The notes: a model not told the origin generated them from the sequence alone. Shown: positions 22,205 through 55,800, numbered from the stretch's first letter. The stretch is 64,000 bases of DNA from Baylisascaris procyonis (GCA_037389465.1 JAZARR010000234.1:186001-250000); one strand, 5' to 3'. Numbers and translations: made by a program.

Positions 22205-23043
22205 CTGAAATGCGCCGCACACGAATCTAGCCTCTGCTCATAGAAAAATTCTCAACAAAAAAGCATTTTATGCGAGAAAAATGGACATCGAACAATGCGA
22301 ACAATATTTTTTTAATTCCGATACATTCGATTATGTGAAATTCAAGTACAATAGTATAAACGATAAAATAATTAAATATTTGGAAAGAGACAAGTGAAAA
22401 GAGAGCAAACTGCTCTTTGCAGCGCTATTTTGATGAGTGAAAAGAATGTAAAGCGAATAAAAACAGCACTGTACAACCCGAGCAGAAGAGCCAAAAATGT
22501 AAGCATACATTGAATGGAAGAAGACAGACATTTCCGAGAATATGAAATACCATTGAAATGAACACTTTCAAATATGCGTTCAATATTGAGCACCCGCAAC
22601 GCTGTGCTGCATCAAAGTTGTAAAATACGATCAATAGGAGAATGAACGGAAATATCGACAACCCCCTTGGTGGTTTTTTTAATATTCGGAAATTTGCACG
22701 ATTTCAGTTGAGACTTCTAGACCTAGTTTTTTTTTTTTTTTAAATTTACTCTCTTAATTCTCACTATCACAAACCTTTAGGCACTTGCAAAAAAACTTCA
22801 TTCTTCTAACCAACAAAATTTAGCTCACTTCCATAAAATAAAAGAATCCAGCTTTCCTGCTGAACACTAAATTTTTACAACCCACTCCTGTCTCGTTTCT
22901 ACCATTAATCACAAAAACACGCGATTCCCTTATAAAATCATTCTAGTCACATTTACAATACCTCCCCTCTCAGAAGCCTCCCCCAAACTCCATTCAAAAC
23001 TAATTCCATATAAACAATTTTCCTTACTGCTTATCTATAACTT
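22205..23043. other. AT-rich interval, no gene assembled
   Basis: It contains poly-T/poly-A tracts (22725-22742), the hydrophobic minus-strand frame at about 22425-22610, and two nearby copies of ACTGCTTATCTATAA at about 23026 and 23058. Nothing else supportable was seen. Confidence 0.4.
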
Positions 23044-24408
23044 GTTGTTTTGACTTACTGCTTATCTATAATTTGTTCTGGTTCGCATAAAACTGTGTTA
23101 CAATTTTACTTCCTAGTCGTGCAGCCTATTTGTCCGTAAATAACAAACTTTGCCGAATCCTCCCTGCTCATTTGGATTCCTTTGCCTCTGATTACTAAAT
23201 AAACATCTTCCAATTCTCCCCTCCACTGAACACGAGTCCTGTTTCCACTAACGATCAAATGAAATCTTGCAGCTATAGCGTATGCTTTTAAACACATTTC
23301 CAGCAAATACGGAATTCACTAACTTCGGTACTCCATAGTCGCAAGATGGTGTTTCCGCTGTTTGCATCTTGAAACGCACCTCTGTTATCTGCAAAATTTA
23401 CTATTCCTCTTCAGCTATCAATAAATATTTCCGGTTACATTCAGGACAAGACTTTCGGCCAAGTGAACAACGAACAACGAAGCCTCAACCTTACTATGAT
23501 GAATAAACTGACCACCGCGCTTGAAAGAGAAATGAAGAGGGGAGATAAGGATAGGAGGAGACCAAGAATGTGTCACAGAAAAAGGAAAGGAAAAACGGCC
23601 CATCAGGGAATTTGATATCCACTTCACAATTACGTATTCAAACTTTCTCATAATTAACGAAACAACAAGACAACATCAAAAAGGATTTCTCATAAAGTAT
23701 TACTCCAACCTTCATCCCAATGCGTTTTTCTTTAATCATTTATCGATGAAAAGTCCACGCCGGCATGCAAACAAGAAATAAATAAATACCTGGGGATTGC
23801 CCAATTCGAAGAATCCTTTCTCGCCTGACATCGCTTCATCGTAGATACGGCAATCGCATCCATTAAAAACGGATGCGCACAAACATCCTCATCTGACAGC
23901 CGTTCGAGAGGATTCGTCAATGATAGCCTAAAGTAACGGTAACGTTAATAAATGAAGTACCTTATAATGCAGATTACGAATCGTCAAAAGGGGATAAATC
24001 GTCAATACGACATTCACCAACTGACCGACATTCCTTTCAACGTATACGCGAAAAGCATTCTTCGTAATTCTGATGGTGGAATATCTTTTCAAACGTAGAG
24101 GGGTAAGGTGAAAAACACATTTGGTCAAGGTACGAATCCCATATCACTGAACAAGTGTCAGTTTTTTCTAGACCTCATGAGGCAACAGAGAAAATTTACG
24201 TGCACAGATCTAAACAAGCATACTCCTATCCTCGATCAATATTATGAATATTCACATTTACATAAATACAAGCATCTACAATATTAAAAATATTTATAAA
24301 ACAAAGTCTATAAATATTCACAATAATTCCTCCACTATTTACGTCTTTAGATGCTAACACTCTATTCTGCTGGATGTAAAAACTTCAGATGAATCTTCTA
24401 TCGTCTTC
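23044..24408. repeat. Segmental duplication, copy A
   Basis: Similar over its length to two blocks downstream: 23044-23320 matches 26272-26543, and 23325-24408 matches 28479-29540, in the same orientation. The two blocks are adjacent here but separated by about 1.9 kb in copy B. Divergence is modest, with many substitutions and small indels. The duplication carries the last exon and 3' flank of the RPS6KC1-like gene, so copy A lies downstream of the gene's own 3' end. Confidence 0.85.
23732..23927 (-). pseudogene. Duplicated terminal kinase exon (decayed, or alternative last exon)
   Basis: Homologous to the last exon of the RPS6KC1-like gene (28889-29087). The splice acceptor is the same (TTTAG before G CTA), and the NPLERLSDED motif of the kinase tail is kept. 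One base is lost from the T-run after CAHPF relative to the functional copy, shifting the frame. A further net 2-base loss restores the original frame before SCLHAG, so the exon stays open to a TAA at 23732-23734 (65 codons including stop, against 66). The HPFF..CDW segment at the end of the kinase fold is replaced by unrelated residues. Decay is the simpler reading, but splicing from exon 19 to here would be in frame. Confidence 0.75.
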
Positions 24409-26271
24409 TTGATCCTATCTTCTCCCCCTTTTCTCTTTCTAACGGTACCTCAGAAATATTCAGATGACAGTCAGCGCGTAGCGCATGATCTTCGAACATG
24501 CAGACATCACAGACATCATTTCGGAAATAGAGAAATTTTCGGCCTCTCAAATAAATAGTGAAACTGATCAGAAATGATACTTCCGGCATTCCCGACTTGC
24601 TTCACATGCTTCACATCTGTTACACCTTCACAGAAACAATTCCCGACTTCCTTCGCTTCCGTCACGTTAATTCCCTCAGCACCGCAAAGTACACTGAGTT
24701 GTTCTCAAAACAAATCTGCTATTAAAAGCAACCATCACATACAAACCCATTAATTATACCATCTACCACTCATCTGTTACACCTTCGAGGTACACTAAGC
24801 CAACTGTTAGAGGAGTGATCTCATTTCACCGATACTAAAAACGTCCGACCACTCCCCTGGTCCCGACCAACTTGCCAGGATGTATACAAATGACAGGAAA
24901 TATTCTCCACAAAGATTGCCACCACGCTAATGTGAAATAAATCAGTGCTAGTCACACTGTGAGGCAGTTGATCCATGATATACCCGACCGGAGAGGTGGA
25001 AGGTGGGAAACCTAGCCAAGAACACATGCTTGATCCCTGCCCTCACCTAGACATGCATAAAAAGTAGGGTTTCAATTTGAAAACGACACGAGTGAACGTG
25101 ATCGGTGCTAGTCTTGTGCGTGACAACTTTCCAAAGGCAATGGAAGTCCAATGGGTCTGTCCTACCCGAAACCACCTAGAAAAGATGGAAGGGACATCTT
25201 ATTCGTGCGTCGTAAGTATATCACGATACATCCATCCTAGCACAGTCATATACACACATCATGCTCATATTTGACGTTAGTATATACACAGGTCCAAGAG
25301 GTCGTTGCAATCGACTTTTCCTTCGCGAGCAAAAGATCGTTTGGCTATAATAAGCGGATGCAACGCCCACCTGTCATCATAAACAAATTTTCGAAATCCC
25401 TTAATGAGACAATCTCCTCATAATTCGGCACCAAAGACATGCAAATAAACACACGGTGCAACTGTCGGTACTAACGTCAACATGACGTCTGTCAATCAGA
25501 ATACAACCGGTCCCTTTTGCAGACTTTTTCTCCTTCCCTGCCCCTAAGAATAACAGGTGCCCATCTCACAGTCTCTGCAGCAACTTTACTGTTTTCATAA
25601 CGTGGTTTCGCATTGCAAAATATGGCAAAAGCACCGACCCCGACACATTAAAAACCTGCTCATAAGTTGAACGTGTTGCCCTCCTCTCATAAACACCCAT
25701 AGGTTGGGGTCGGGGAATCTACGGCCCTTTTGCGTGGCCCAGGGCCACAGGACCACGTAGGTGGGCCGTAAAATCCCCCACCCTCTACAGACTAGGTCTT
25801 ATCCGCAATTAAAATCGCTCGATTCAGGAGTCGCAACTGAGCTTAGGGATGCATCGGTGACTATAGAACTCTCAAAAAAGTCATATATACCCATTGCTAA
25901 GTACAATTAACAGAAATGAAATGACACAGTCCGGAGAAAGACCGAATGAATTCGTGCATGCATGGGCACCACACTTTATACCACACGAAGCTAGCAACAA
26001 TAAAATAACGATAAAAGATCTTTTACAGCAATAATAAATAATAATATAATAAAATTACGATTTATGTGCTTTAATTCAAATAGCCTCAGTAGACCCACCT
26101 ATGAAACACCAATGCCAATAACTCTAGGTCAAAGCTGATACCAGCCCCGATCGGGGTCCGGTCCAACCGCACCAACTAGAGCGCTCATGCTGAACAAGCA
26201 CGCCAAGGTGATAAAAGGTGCCAAACATTTGATGTTGCGTAGTTATCACAAGCAAAAAGTCATATCTCGAC
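24409..26271. other. Non-coding interval between duplication copies
   Basis: No gene could be supported; only short frames occur on either strand. It contains the GC-rich fold-back at 25702-25783. Otherwise it is AT-rich single-copy-looking sequence. Confidence 0.5.
25702..25783. repeat. GC-rich imperfect inverted repeat (fold-back)
   Basis: The left arm GGGGAATCTACGGCCC and right arm GGGCCGTAAAATCCCC pair with few mismatches. Between them, CGTGGCCC/AGGGCCAC and CGTGG/CCACG can pair again, giving a branched hairpin of about 80 nt in an otherwise AT-rich region. It may be a small non-autonomous element or a structured RNA segment; no coding frame crosses it. Confidence 0.65.
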
Positions 26272-26543
26272 TCACTGCTTATCTATAATTTATTCTGCTT
26301 TGCATAAAACCGTGCTCAAATTTCACCTCCTAGCCTTGCAGCCTATGTACTTGCAGCCGTACATAACAAACTTTGCCGAACCCTTCCCCATCATTTGGAT
26401 TCCTTTGCCTCTGATTACTAAATAAACATCTTCCAATTCTCCCCTCTACTGAACACGAGTCCTGTTCCCACTAACGATCAAATGAAATCTTGCAGCAATA
26501 GTGTATGCTTTCTACACATTTCCAGAAAATACGGAATTCACTA
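26272..26543. repeat. Segmental duplication, copy B, distal block
   Basis: Matches 23044-23320 of copy A in the same orientation. A minus-strand frame similar between the copies (LIVSGNRTRVQ, then RGELEDVYLVIRGKGIQM) is interrupted by TAG here but open in copy A. It is probably non-coding 3' flank, though the near-identity is notable. Confidence 0.8.
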
Positions 26544-28478
26544 ATCCATGCGTATGTTCTTGCAACTAAGCACAATCACAAAATTGCAGCTTGAACAGCT
26601 GAAAGGGTGAGTGGATGTCGTTACGCTATGAATAGAAACGCGACCGCACTTTGCTCACGATTACAGACAATGCCGTTCAACCCGGCGCAGGATCCAGATG
26701 AGCAAAATGCAGCTACCCAACAAAGACCGGGCTCAACCTGTTCTCGTATGGTCATGCGTTAAACTCCGATTGAAGTAAACTTCGGCTCGGATCAACGATA
26801 CTTCATTAAGTGAATAAATAACATCATACCTTTATAAAAATGCTTTATTGCCCGCTTCCTTCTCAAAATTTACCACACGAACAAATACCTACAACATCAA
26901 ATCTGATGAAAAACACATAAAAATCACAATCACATCACATATGGTTTAACACTTCAAATTGCCTTATCGTTATCCCTCTAAAATATGCTTTCATCAGATC
27001 TGAGCAGTCACTTTTTGACGCAGTGAGTATGCAACCTGTGTCCATTTTAGCACGGAAGGCAAATATTTCCATCACCACCCTTCCCCCCCCCTCCCTAAAC
27101 GTCGTAGCCAGTACACAGCCCACATACAATTTCAGGTCGACTACCAAAAATAAGAAAAGGCAATCGCAGTAACATAAAAATAATCACAACGAGATTTCAT
27201 CCCAAAGAACGATCTAAAATACGCATAACAAATTTTCATCTGGAATGGCTATCGAAAATGATGTATTCCTTTATAGTCTGTGAAACGTCGCGGTCATGGC
27301 CCATCAGGGTGCTCATGAATTCGCCCACGCAATCGTCACAGACAATAATGGCACAGAAATTACCCCAAAGCAAGAAACGCGGCCATATAGCACCGTCTAT
27401 GTAGGTACTGACCGCAATAATATCCAGCGATTCATTAAGGCCCTCACTTCGACATCGATTTTTAGGCTGCTGCGAGATTCGATATTAGGCGCCGACAGCA
27501 ATGCACCTGAAATCTCACTTCATACCTTATTATGACCTGCAAAAAATGCAGCACCTGTATTTCCCACACCATCGGGTAACCTATACTTGCCCGAATCCCC
27601 ACCACTTATGTTACTTTTACATTACTCTGCATTCCCTTGCTTGTGAACACGTAGAATTTGGGACCATTCCCACCAAAGATTAATTTTTGAGGAACGCGAT
27701 CAAGGTTTTATTCGATGTGTTTCTCTTTAGTGGTATCGATGCTGGTAGATGATCAACAGGATTCATCCTCTATTACGGAGAATAATTCACAGCCGAAAGC
27801 CTTTCAGATCAAACTCCCACTGACAATTATCAAAATTATGGGCAGCAATTCAAAATCTAACTCAGTAATGCCGCTCCAACTTTCGCCTGTATTGGGGCTA
27901 CACCAGAGCTCAACGGTATTCGTATAATACTGTTGGCTCTGGAAAAACCATTGAGCACATTTCAAAATTTTATTGGGTGCCATTAAGCGCAACAGATCCA
28001 AGAATCAGGGTTCCCAACCTTCACAGCCTCGCATATCAATGCTTTGCAATTCCCACGCATCCATGCTCTACAATTTTCGGATTCTCAATTTCCGTTCAGC
28101 AGAACCAAATTTTGGGTATAGTCGGAGTTAAATTTGGCCGCCCTCGTATGATACCACTAATCTAGATCAGAAATTTCAAAAAAAAAAATACTGCCATTAT
28201 TTCATGATAGGAGAAGAGCAATGAAGGGAATGTCTCAATATTAAATTTTGAATGGTACTTATTTATCCATCCAGCTTTTCTGTACCATGTAAGTCGTGGT
28301 TCTAGGCGAATCATACCCATCCATACCTATGCCTAATGACTACACCTATACCCATACCTAATGACCACGTATAAAAAATAAATGTAATAAAACTAACATA
28401 ATATTCAGGTGACATGAACACCTTCCTCCACATCGGCGGTCATCATGAGTTGGTGGGGACTTAACGGCTCAGAGAATG
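26544..28478. mobile_element. Sequence of about 1.93 kb separating the two blocks of copy B
   Basis: It is absent from copy A, where the flanking blocks meet at about 23320. It is therefore either an insertion in copy B or a deletion in copy A. No clear terminal inverted repeat or target-site duplication was seen: the left end starts TCCATGCGTATG and the right end finishes AGAGAATGA. Contained frames (such as 27296-27535, +) match nothing recognised. The mobile-element label is inferred only from the presence/absence pattern. Confidence 0.35.
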
Positions 28479-28888
28479 ACTTCGGTACTCCATAGTCGCA
28501 AGATGGTGTTTCCGCTGTTTGCATCTTGAAACGCCCCTCTGTTACCTGAAAACTTGCTATAACTCTTCAGTTATCAATAAACATTCCCGGTAACATGCAG
28601 GATAAGACCCTCGGCCAAATTAACAGCGAACAACGAAGCCTCAACCTTACTTTGATGAATAAATTGACCCCGTGGTTGAAAGAGAAATTAAGAAGGGAAG
28701 ATAAGGATAGAAGGAGACCCAGAATGTGTCACAAAAAAAGGAAAGGAAAAAACGGCCCATTAGGGAATTTGACATTCATTTCACAATAACGTATTCAAGC
28801 TTTTCCATAATTAACGAAACAATAAGACGACATCAAAAAGGATTTCTCATAAAGTATTACTCTAATCTTCAACCCAATGCGCTTTTCT

Positions 28889-48736
<19,848 letters not shown>

Positions 48737-49541
48737 CCTTCAACTGCATCTGAAAGAAACTACCTACATATGAATAAAACAAATAACGCAACACATAAAC
48801 AGTAATAACCTCAAACAACGCAATACATAAATACAAATAACCTATGTTCAACAGAACGCCCATTAATGATTTCATATCCTCATCACTTATATCAGCAACC
48901 CTCTGCAAATCATACATCGACATTAAAGACGATGTTGCCACAAGCTGTTTTCTGAGGGTAATACCTTTGTATGGGGGATGATTGACCAATATATACTGCC
49001 CTCAAGGTAGAGTAATCAATCATGTCCCCTTGCAACTGAAACACATCTTTTAGTCGATCATGAAGGCCCAACTAATCTTTGAAACGTCCTTCATAACGAC
49101 CTTTTAAAAACGGAATTCTCAACGTAGACGCTGCAGCAGAGTGAAACACTAACTAAAGAAAGGTGGGAAGCACCCTGATGGTAATTCTAGAGTGGCTCAA
49201 ATATTACAGCATACAAATCAATAATATAATGGTTTGTAGATTGAAGCAATTCCCCATTAAAAAGTAATGCTCAAGAATTACATAGGGCAAAGGGTAGGAA
49301 GAGGTCGGGGAGAGTGTATAGGGTGGGAGGGGGTAAGGAGTGGTATGCAGGGTTGAACAATTCGGAAGGAGGGTACAAGGCGAAACGGGGTCACGAGTGT
49401 CACAGCGCCTCCACAGTGGTATGATGCAGTGTGCCGGTCTTCCACATCATATGTCTACTATAACACTGCCTATAACAGAAAGCGCCTTGCACCCTTTGAT
49501 CTGCACTTCACTGGTGGCTTAATATACTTCTGATCTTGCGA

Positions 49542-49545
<4 letters not shown>

Positions 49546-49635
<90 letters not shown>
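49546..49635. repeat. (TA)n microsatellite, intergenic
   Basis: About 90 bp of uninterrupted TA repeat roughly 0.8 kb upstream of the kinase start codon. Confidence 0.95.
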
Positions 49636-49639
<4 letters not shown>

Positions 49640-50218
49640 AACCCTCCTTCCTTTCCTACATCCTACACCGCTGTATTGCAGTTTCCTTTGATCCTTATGA
49701 ATAAAAAAGACTATAATATTTAAATAAAACCACCAAGTAACTCTTTACAATTTACGCATCTCTATTATGAATGCCGCTTAAAACACTGGCATACTCCAAC
49801 AAGTAAAACTGCATTTTTCTGCAAAAGTAAACCATTCAGCGCCTTTAAACATCAAACTGCAAGAGTATGCATGAATAAACTTTGCGCTGACTAGTTTCAA
49901 GATCGTGCCCCCCCCCCCTCACTCCACCTCGACGCTGTCCCCGCAGGAAAAAGGATATCTCATTTCTCTCAAGACGACGTCACATGGTACTAAATCAATA
50001 CTCGGAGAAAATATGACTCGAAAACTCGTCCCACAAGCATAAAGACCGTGAGCGACCAACATAACTGACAATGAGGAAATATAGTTGGATAAACTTTGGC
50101 TGAGAAGGAGTAAACAGGTTGCCAGAGTTAGAAATATAGACATTTCTACTTTTACTGCCTCCAAGAACAGTTTGAAGAAACAACTGTTAAGCATCTTCAA
50201 CATGGGCGCAGAAGATTG

Positions 50219-50318
50219 CTTTTACATGTCTTCATTCAGAAAGGTGTACTAATATCACCGACAACATGTTTTTACATGTCTTCATTCAGAAAGGTATACT
50301 AATATCACCGACAACACT
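50219..50318. repeat. 50-bp direct tandem duplication
   Basis: Two adjacent copies of a 50-bp unit starting TTTACATGTCTTCATTCAG. They differ by a G/A (AAGGTGTACT versus AAGGTATACT). Confidence 0.9.
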
Positions 50319-50902
50319 TGCACATATTCGACAAAATCTACTACCCTAACACCAAAGAAGCAATGCATCGAGCGGCAATGCGGATCAACAACCGCATGAG
50401 GTCTTTAAATGCACGGTCGTTCCAAAACTTCTAGTACTTCCGTTGGGCGATATCATCACCGATGCGGCCCCACCTTGATCCGCCATATACGGCTGTCAAT
50501 AACAATTCTGAGTGTTTGCAAACTTATACTAGTAAACTCATAAACGGATTAATACAATCTTAACTCACCTTGATTACAACAATGCGGAAATGCTATTACA
50601 GCTAAAGAATGAATAACTAAAGACCGAATGTTCGAAAGTAATACCAATACACGACAAATTTCAAAAGTGAAGCACACCTATCCTACCACCAATGAACAGC
50701 TCGCTTGGAACAATCAAATATAGAATATAGAAACGTTGAGCAAGATGAACTAACAGGTGTCCGCATTGGAATGTCACCAACTCTACAGTGTTGATGATTC
50801 GCTTTGGGATCGAATACTTTAAATACGACCTCGTAGATACATACCAATTGCAGTGCTTGCACGGGACCTGGAATTGTACACTCTAAACCTCTTTATAGAT
50901 TT

Positions 50903-50954
50903 CTTTTGCGGGAAAGCGCGCCACTTTCAGAGCTGGCGCGCTTTCCCGCAGAAG
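50903..50954. repeat. Near-perfect 21-bp GC-rich hairpin with paired E2F-like motifs
   Basis: The left arm (50903-50923) contains TGCGGGAAAGCGCGCCA and the right arm (50934-50954) contains TGGCGCGCTTTCCCGCA. They pair over 21 positions with one T-G mismatch, around a 10-base loop. TTTCCCGC on the + strand and its mirror on the minus strand match the E2F consensus TTTSSCGC. It is strikingly GC-rich within AT-rich DNA, about 2.2 kb upstream of the kinase start codon. It could be a regulatory dyad, a small fold-back element or a structured transcript. Confidence 0.8.
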
Positions 50955-52843
50955 TTAACAAGTAGCACTTATAGCGTTTTTTTCAATTTGAAGAGCCAAT
51001 ACTCCAAAAAAATATGGTGCTAAGAATTGCTGGTAAAGAACGACCAAAAATTTTATGAAGGAATATATGCATACTTTAGCAATACAAAGATATTAAAGTC
51101 CAGGCGATAATGCTTTAAACCCGGTCTATGGCGCATTTCCTTTGCACTAATGTTTCTCTATACCCGCCAAGCGCTCTTATTTCCTCTCCAAACATACACT
51201 ACCCCCGCGATTTATTCGTATTTATATGTGGCAATCATCGAATATACTCACATTATATTTCGTGAATACTATATACTACATACTAGATATCGAACAATGC
51301 TTGATTTACAAGTCAGCATGAACAACTTCTGCAACCTATTTAAATAGATGAAGGTGGTACTTCATAAGGGATTTTTATTTTTATAGAAATGGTGCTGTTG
51401 GAACGAACAAATCCCCTCATTTTACTTGGAAGACTTTAACAATCTCTTTGATTGGGTATCAATAAGTAAAGAGTATCACCTATTATGAATACTTTATCAA
51501 TAAGGCAACATAATTTGGGCATTTAGATGGGTTTACCCTCTCCGGTAACAAATCCCCTTCCCCTTTCACCTTCATTTCCCCGACTCCGCAGTCTTCTTCC
51601 CCATCTTTTCTTCATTTCAGTATGCAACAAGCCTCGTTTTTTCAACTCAGACCTAAACGGCATCGTTACAGCTTCTTTATGATCCCAATAAATTTTTTAT
51701 TTTTTATCCTCTTTATTAAATTTACCATTGTCAATCCACTATTCCATAATTTATTATAATTTCTCTGAAAAGCATTACGTCAATAATTCTATTCTCAGGT
51801 AACCCTTAATAAAATGCTCAAGCATATAATCACTGCTTTCACTCGCGCATCTTTGATTTATGGTCCCCCTCAGGTATTTTGCAGCAAAACATCCTCCCTA
51901 AGGAAACAGATGAAAAGAAAAGTATGGAAACGAATATAAGAATATTTTAGCCGCTACTTCACAAGAAAGAAAAAACAGAATAAGGAAGCTTCACTTATGT
52001 ATCTACATAACCAAACAAACAAAAGAACAAATGAGGTAATAAACAAAAGTTAGCACCATCCAAAGGTAGGTCCGAAGGTATGGTTGAATGAAAGGTAGAA
52101 ATGAGGTATAACGAGCAGACATCACTTATACTAGCTACAGCAATTTAAGTGAAAACAACATTTAAAACAATAATACAACGTAAACAAGCTTCAAAGGGCA
52201 ATAGGTATAAAACTGGAGGTGAACTCAGGCTCAATATCAAGTTTCTGATTCTCGAAAACATCAGATGATCAACAAAAAAAGGCTAGGCATTCTATTCGAT
52301 TGTTCACCTCCCGAATACAGGTGAAAATATAAAAACAACTGAAAAATTAGGAAAACGTGAAAGAAATTACAAAGGCTTGAAGAATTTCCATTTAAAAAAA
52401 AAAGAAAGAATTTTTTAAAATATGAACTCTACATTTCAATTTTTTACGCAAATAATGTAATACAATTCACCATTAAGACGACAACTATGCACATGTATAC
52501 ATGTATATGGCCGCTGGGCCATTCTGTAGCACGCTCACATCGTAGTACCCCCCCCCCCCAAAATTCCTCACTTCCCCCAATAAATACAAACGATAAACCA
52601 TTAAAGGATAGTGGGCTAAAAAATCCATTGTCACTAAATAAACGAATGAATGTGATCAAACTGGTTCGACGTTCTGGTTTTACGACGAACGTATTTAACT
52701 CATCTATGATATGTTCCTTTTTTGTTATAAGAAATTTATCTAAAATATAATAAGTTTACTCAGTGTCTCTATCGCGCAATGATGGGTATGTAAATGAATA
52801 GAACGAAGGTAGAAAGAAAGAAGAAGATCACACTGTCGCTCAA

Positions 52844-55800
52844 TCAACGATCCACTTCACCAAAGACGAGATCGAGAGTACCGATCACGGCGACTAGGTC
52901 TGCTATCAATGACATATAGCATATATCGTGAATGACCGATAAATGTGCAAATCTGAAAGAAATATATTTCAAATGACCACATTTAGTGATGTAATATTTA
53001 ATTCTAGATAACCGTATGGTATGTAGTTCATAATGATATGATATAGGACAGCTGCCGAATGCATAAGTCACCTCGAACCAAGGGTTAACGACTGAAGTTC
53101 GGATTACTGCTAAATCCTCACTGCTCACTTTGCTTTTCACTAATATCTCTCTCCTCACATCACTGCTAAAACATTTCCCTAGTCAGACTATTATTGCCCG
53201 CCGAAGTAGTTTGTTGGACTGGATGGTTAACGAATAACCTCAAGTAACACGTCAGGTAACTGCAGCCAATGAGACATGCAAATGCAATTTTTATATACGA
53301 TTTCAAAAGCATTCTAAGTAAAAAGTATGTCACCAGATCTCAGGACAGGCCCCCTTCCACTCAACGTAAAGGAATAAGCCCTCCTGTACTTACAAGCGTT
53401 GCCGGATCAAGCACTCGGGTACAGGTTAACATTTATACTCGGTACCGACGGTAAAACATGCCTTACCCAGGTGCTCTGAGAAAGCAACGGTAGGGTTTAC
53501 TGGTGCCATCGGCCACCAAGTAGACACCGAATTCTCCTTTTGGCGCTTCGACAGGTACATATGTAGCACCAGGTGGCACTTGAAAGCCCTCGGTAAAAAA
53601 TTTGAAATGATGTATTAACGCTTCCATACTTTCCTTAAAAAAACATTTTTTTTTGAACATCGAGTTGAAAATATTGTTTAAAATCTATGAATTCAACGAA
53701 TTAGAGCAAAATAGCAACGCCTACCACTAGAACGTATGAATGTTTGAAAATTAACGAACAAAGATTTTCTAGTTCTGAAAGGAAAAATCGCTAACACGTT
53801 TAAAGTGTGCTTCATATGAATCTCCCAAGGATGTTACGCCTATTCCTGCAATCAAAAACATCCTCTTTTGTCCTTTTTTGTGGATTTCTGCAACTTCTTT
53901 GGCGCAAAATGGTGTATGGCTAGGGAAAACAAATTTTACTCATCATGCCTTCATAAAAAATTAAAAAATATTCTCAAAATAAAAGGCAGACAAACATCAG
54001 TACACACCTTAAAACCTTATGAGCCAAATTACTAGGGCATCTCAATCGCAATGCTAATAAATTAGAAAGACACATATTTGTATTCGTCATCTAATATGTG
54101 TTCACCTGTTCAATATGAAAATATTTTATAAAAGGCAAAATAACCTTCATTTCGGATCGTTTCGGTGGAACCACTTTATGGTCATCAACCTTTATTTCAC
54201 CTGATGGCATCTTGTTGAGGCACTGAAGTACTAATCGTAGACTTTGACGCATCTCTTCCACTCGACATAGATAGCTGTAACAATTATGCAATATGCTCAT
54301 TTTTTATTATTTATCGCAACGTAATAATTCAATTACAAATTACTCAAAGGAAATTACAAATTATCGAATATTCACTTGATCGCATTTTTCTTTCTAGTTT
54401 GTCTTCAAAATATGAATTTCCGCTCATTGAAGAAATTGAGGGTTCTGCGATCTTTTTCTGCTGACTTGTGATAGTTCCTAGCAAATTATTTTTAAATCCT
54501 ACCTGAATAAATAACCTGTAAGGTACTGACTATGCGCCTATTAGACAGATAATATTTTAAGTCCCAGATGTGGTGGTTCAAAAAAAAAAGAAACATTTCT
54601 ACTGCTTATTGAAATCATAAAGAATGTTACCGATCGTAGCAATCTCCGTTCTTTCCAACGGGCACGTCGAATTCGAGTTGCTCATACGCGTCATACGGCT
54701 GTGTCTTACGTACATCCCATTTAATACCCGAGCCACGTAACATGACACCTGAGAAACCCCAATTGAGTGCATCACTAGCCGTTACAATTCCCACATCTAT
54801 TGTGCGAGCCTGAAATCATTTACTTATACCCAACACATGTATCGTCGCTGCAGCTACAAACATCCACTGAAAACAACTGAAAGAAGATAAATAAGAGCAT
54901 ACTTATATAAAACCTTAAAATTTCTTCAATATGTTATCTGAGGTTAGAGGGGAATCGGAAACAATCCGGAAACCTAATGAAGGCTCACCATAAGAAGGTG
55001 TCTCATGCATAGATTGGCTTGTTAGAAATGACACATAGCAATAAGCCTAAAAGCATTTACCTTCCAAATACGATTTTCAGTGAGCATGTCTTCAAGCTCG
55101 TCGATTCGTTCAGGAAATTTAACCGCCCAATCGTATACATCGTCCATCCAACCCAACGGTAGATCCCATGCCACGCCACCTGGGCGTACATAATTGGCGT
55201 GCATACGTGCACCTGATATCCGTTCCCTGCAAGTAGGTGATTTCTGCATTTTACCTGCATAGAATAAAACACGTGGATGAAACTGCACAACCTAATGAGC
55301 AACAGGCTGACTGCCCCAAGGGGATAGCGTTGATTCTATCGAATATACTGTTACTTAAAATACCGTTAGTCGTCAAATAAACCCCCTTCTTAATGATAGC
55401 TTCAATAAACCTCACTTCAACAAATCCTCCCTTTCTAATAAATCTCTTTTTTTTTAACTCTCGAGAGCAGAAAACGATTCTTTCTGCAATATGCAATATA
55501 AGCCGTTATTGCGATTGATCAAGATTTCAGAAAGAAAATGATCTTAATAAAGTTTTCTTTAGCATATCATCAGTACAATGACAGAAAATTTACAACCCCA
55601 GGGTTTATTTGTAATGTCACCGTAATGAACGCTCATTATTAAGTTTCTATCAGGTGATGATACCTCAATGGACAGTATTACAGGTGGTGATCACCCTTCA
55701 TCTTAAATGCATTTTTTATTCTTTCTTGATCTACTAGAGCCGTTAAATGTCTAGTTAGTAAAAGACCATAACGATATATGTGTTAGAACTAACGAGAATT

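Larger units (their letters stand above)
48737..52843. other. Intergenic region between RPS6KC1-like and NDUFS2 genes
   Basis: No gene supported on either strand. It holds the upstream flank of the kinase gene, a long (TA)n tract, a 50-bp duplication and the GC-rich hairpin listed separately. Both flanking genes are on the minus strand, about 4.1 kb apart, too far for a typical nematode operon. Confidence 0.6.

Noticed and set aside
26544..28478. Helitron as the origin of the extra segment in copy B
   Set aside because: The left end is A|TC as Helitrons require, but the right end lacks CTRR and a preceding hairpin, and no Rep/helicase frame is present.
28595..28789. Lys/Arg-rich + strand frame
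   Set aside because: It is antisense to the 3' flank of the kinase gene, and the matching part of duplication copy A is broken by stops.
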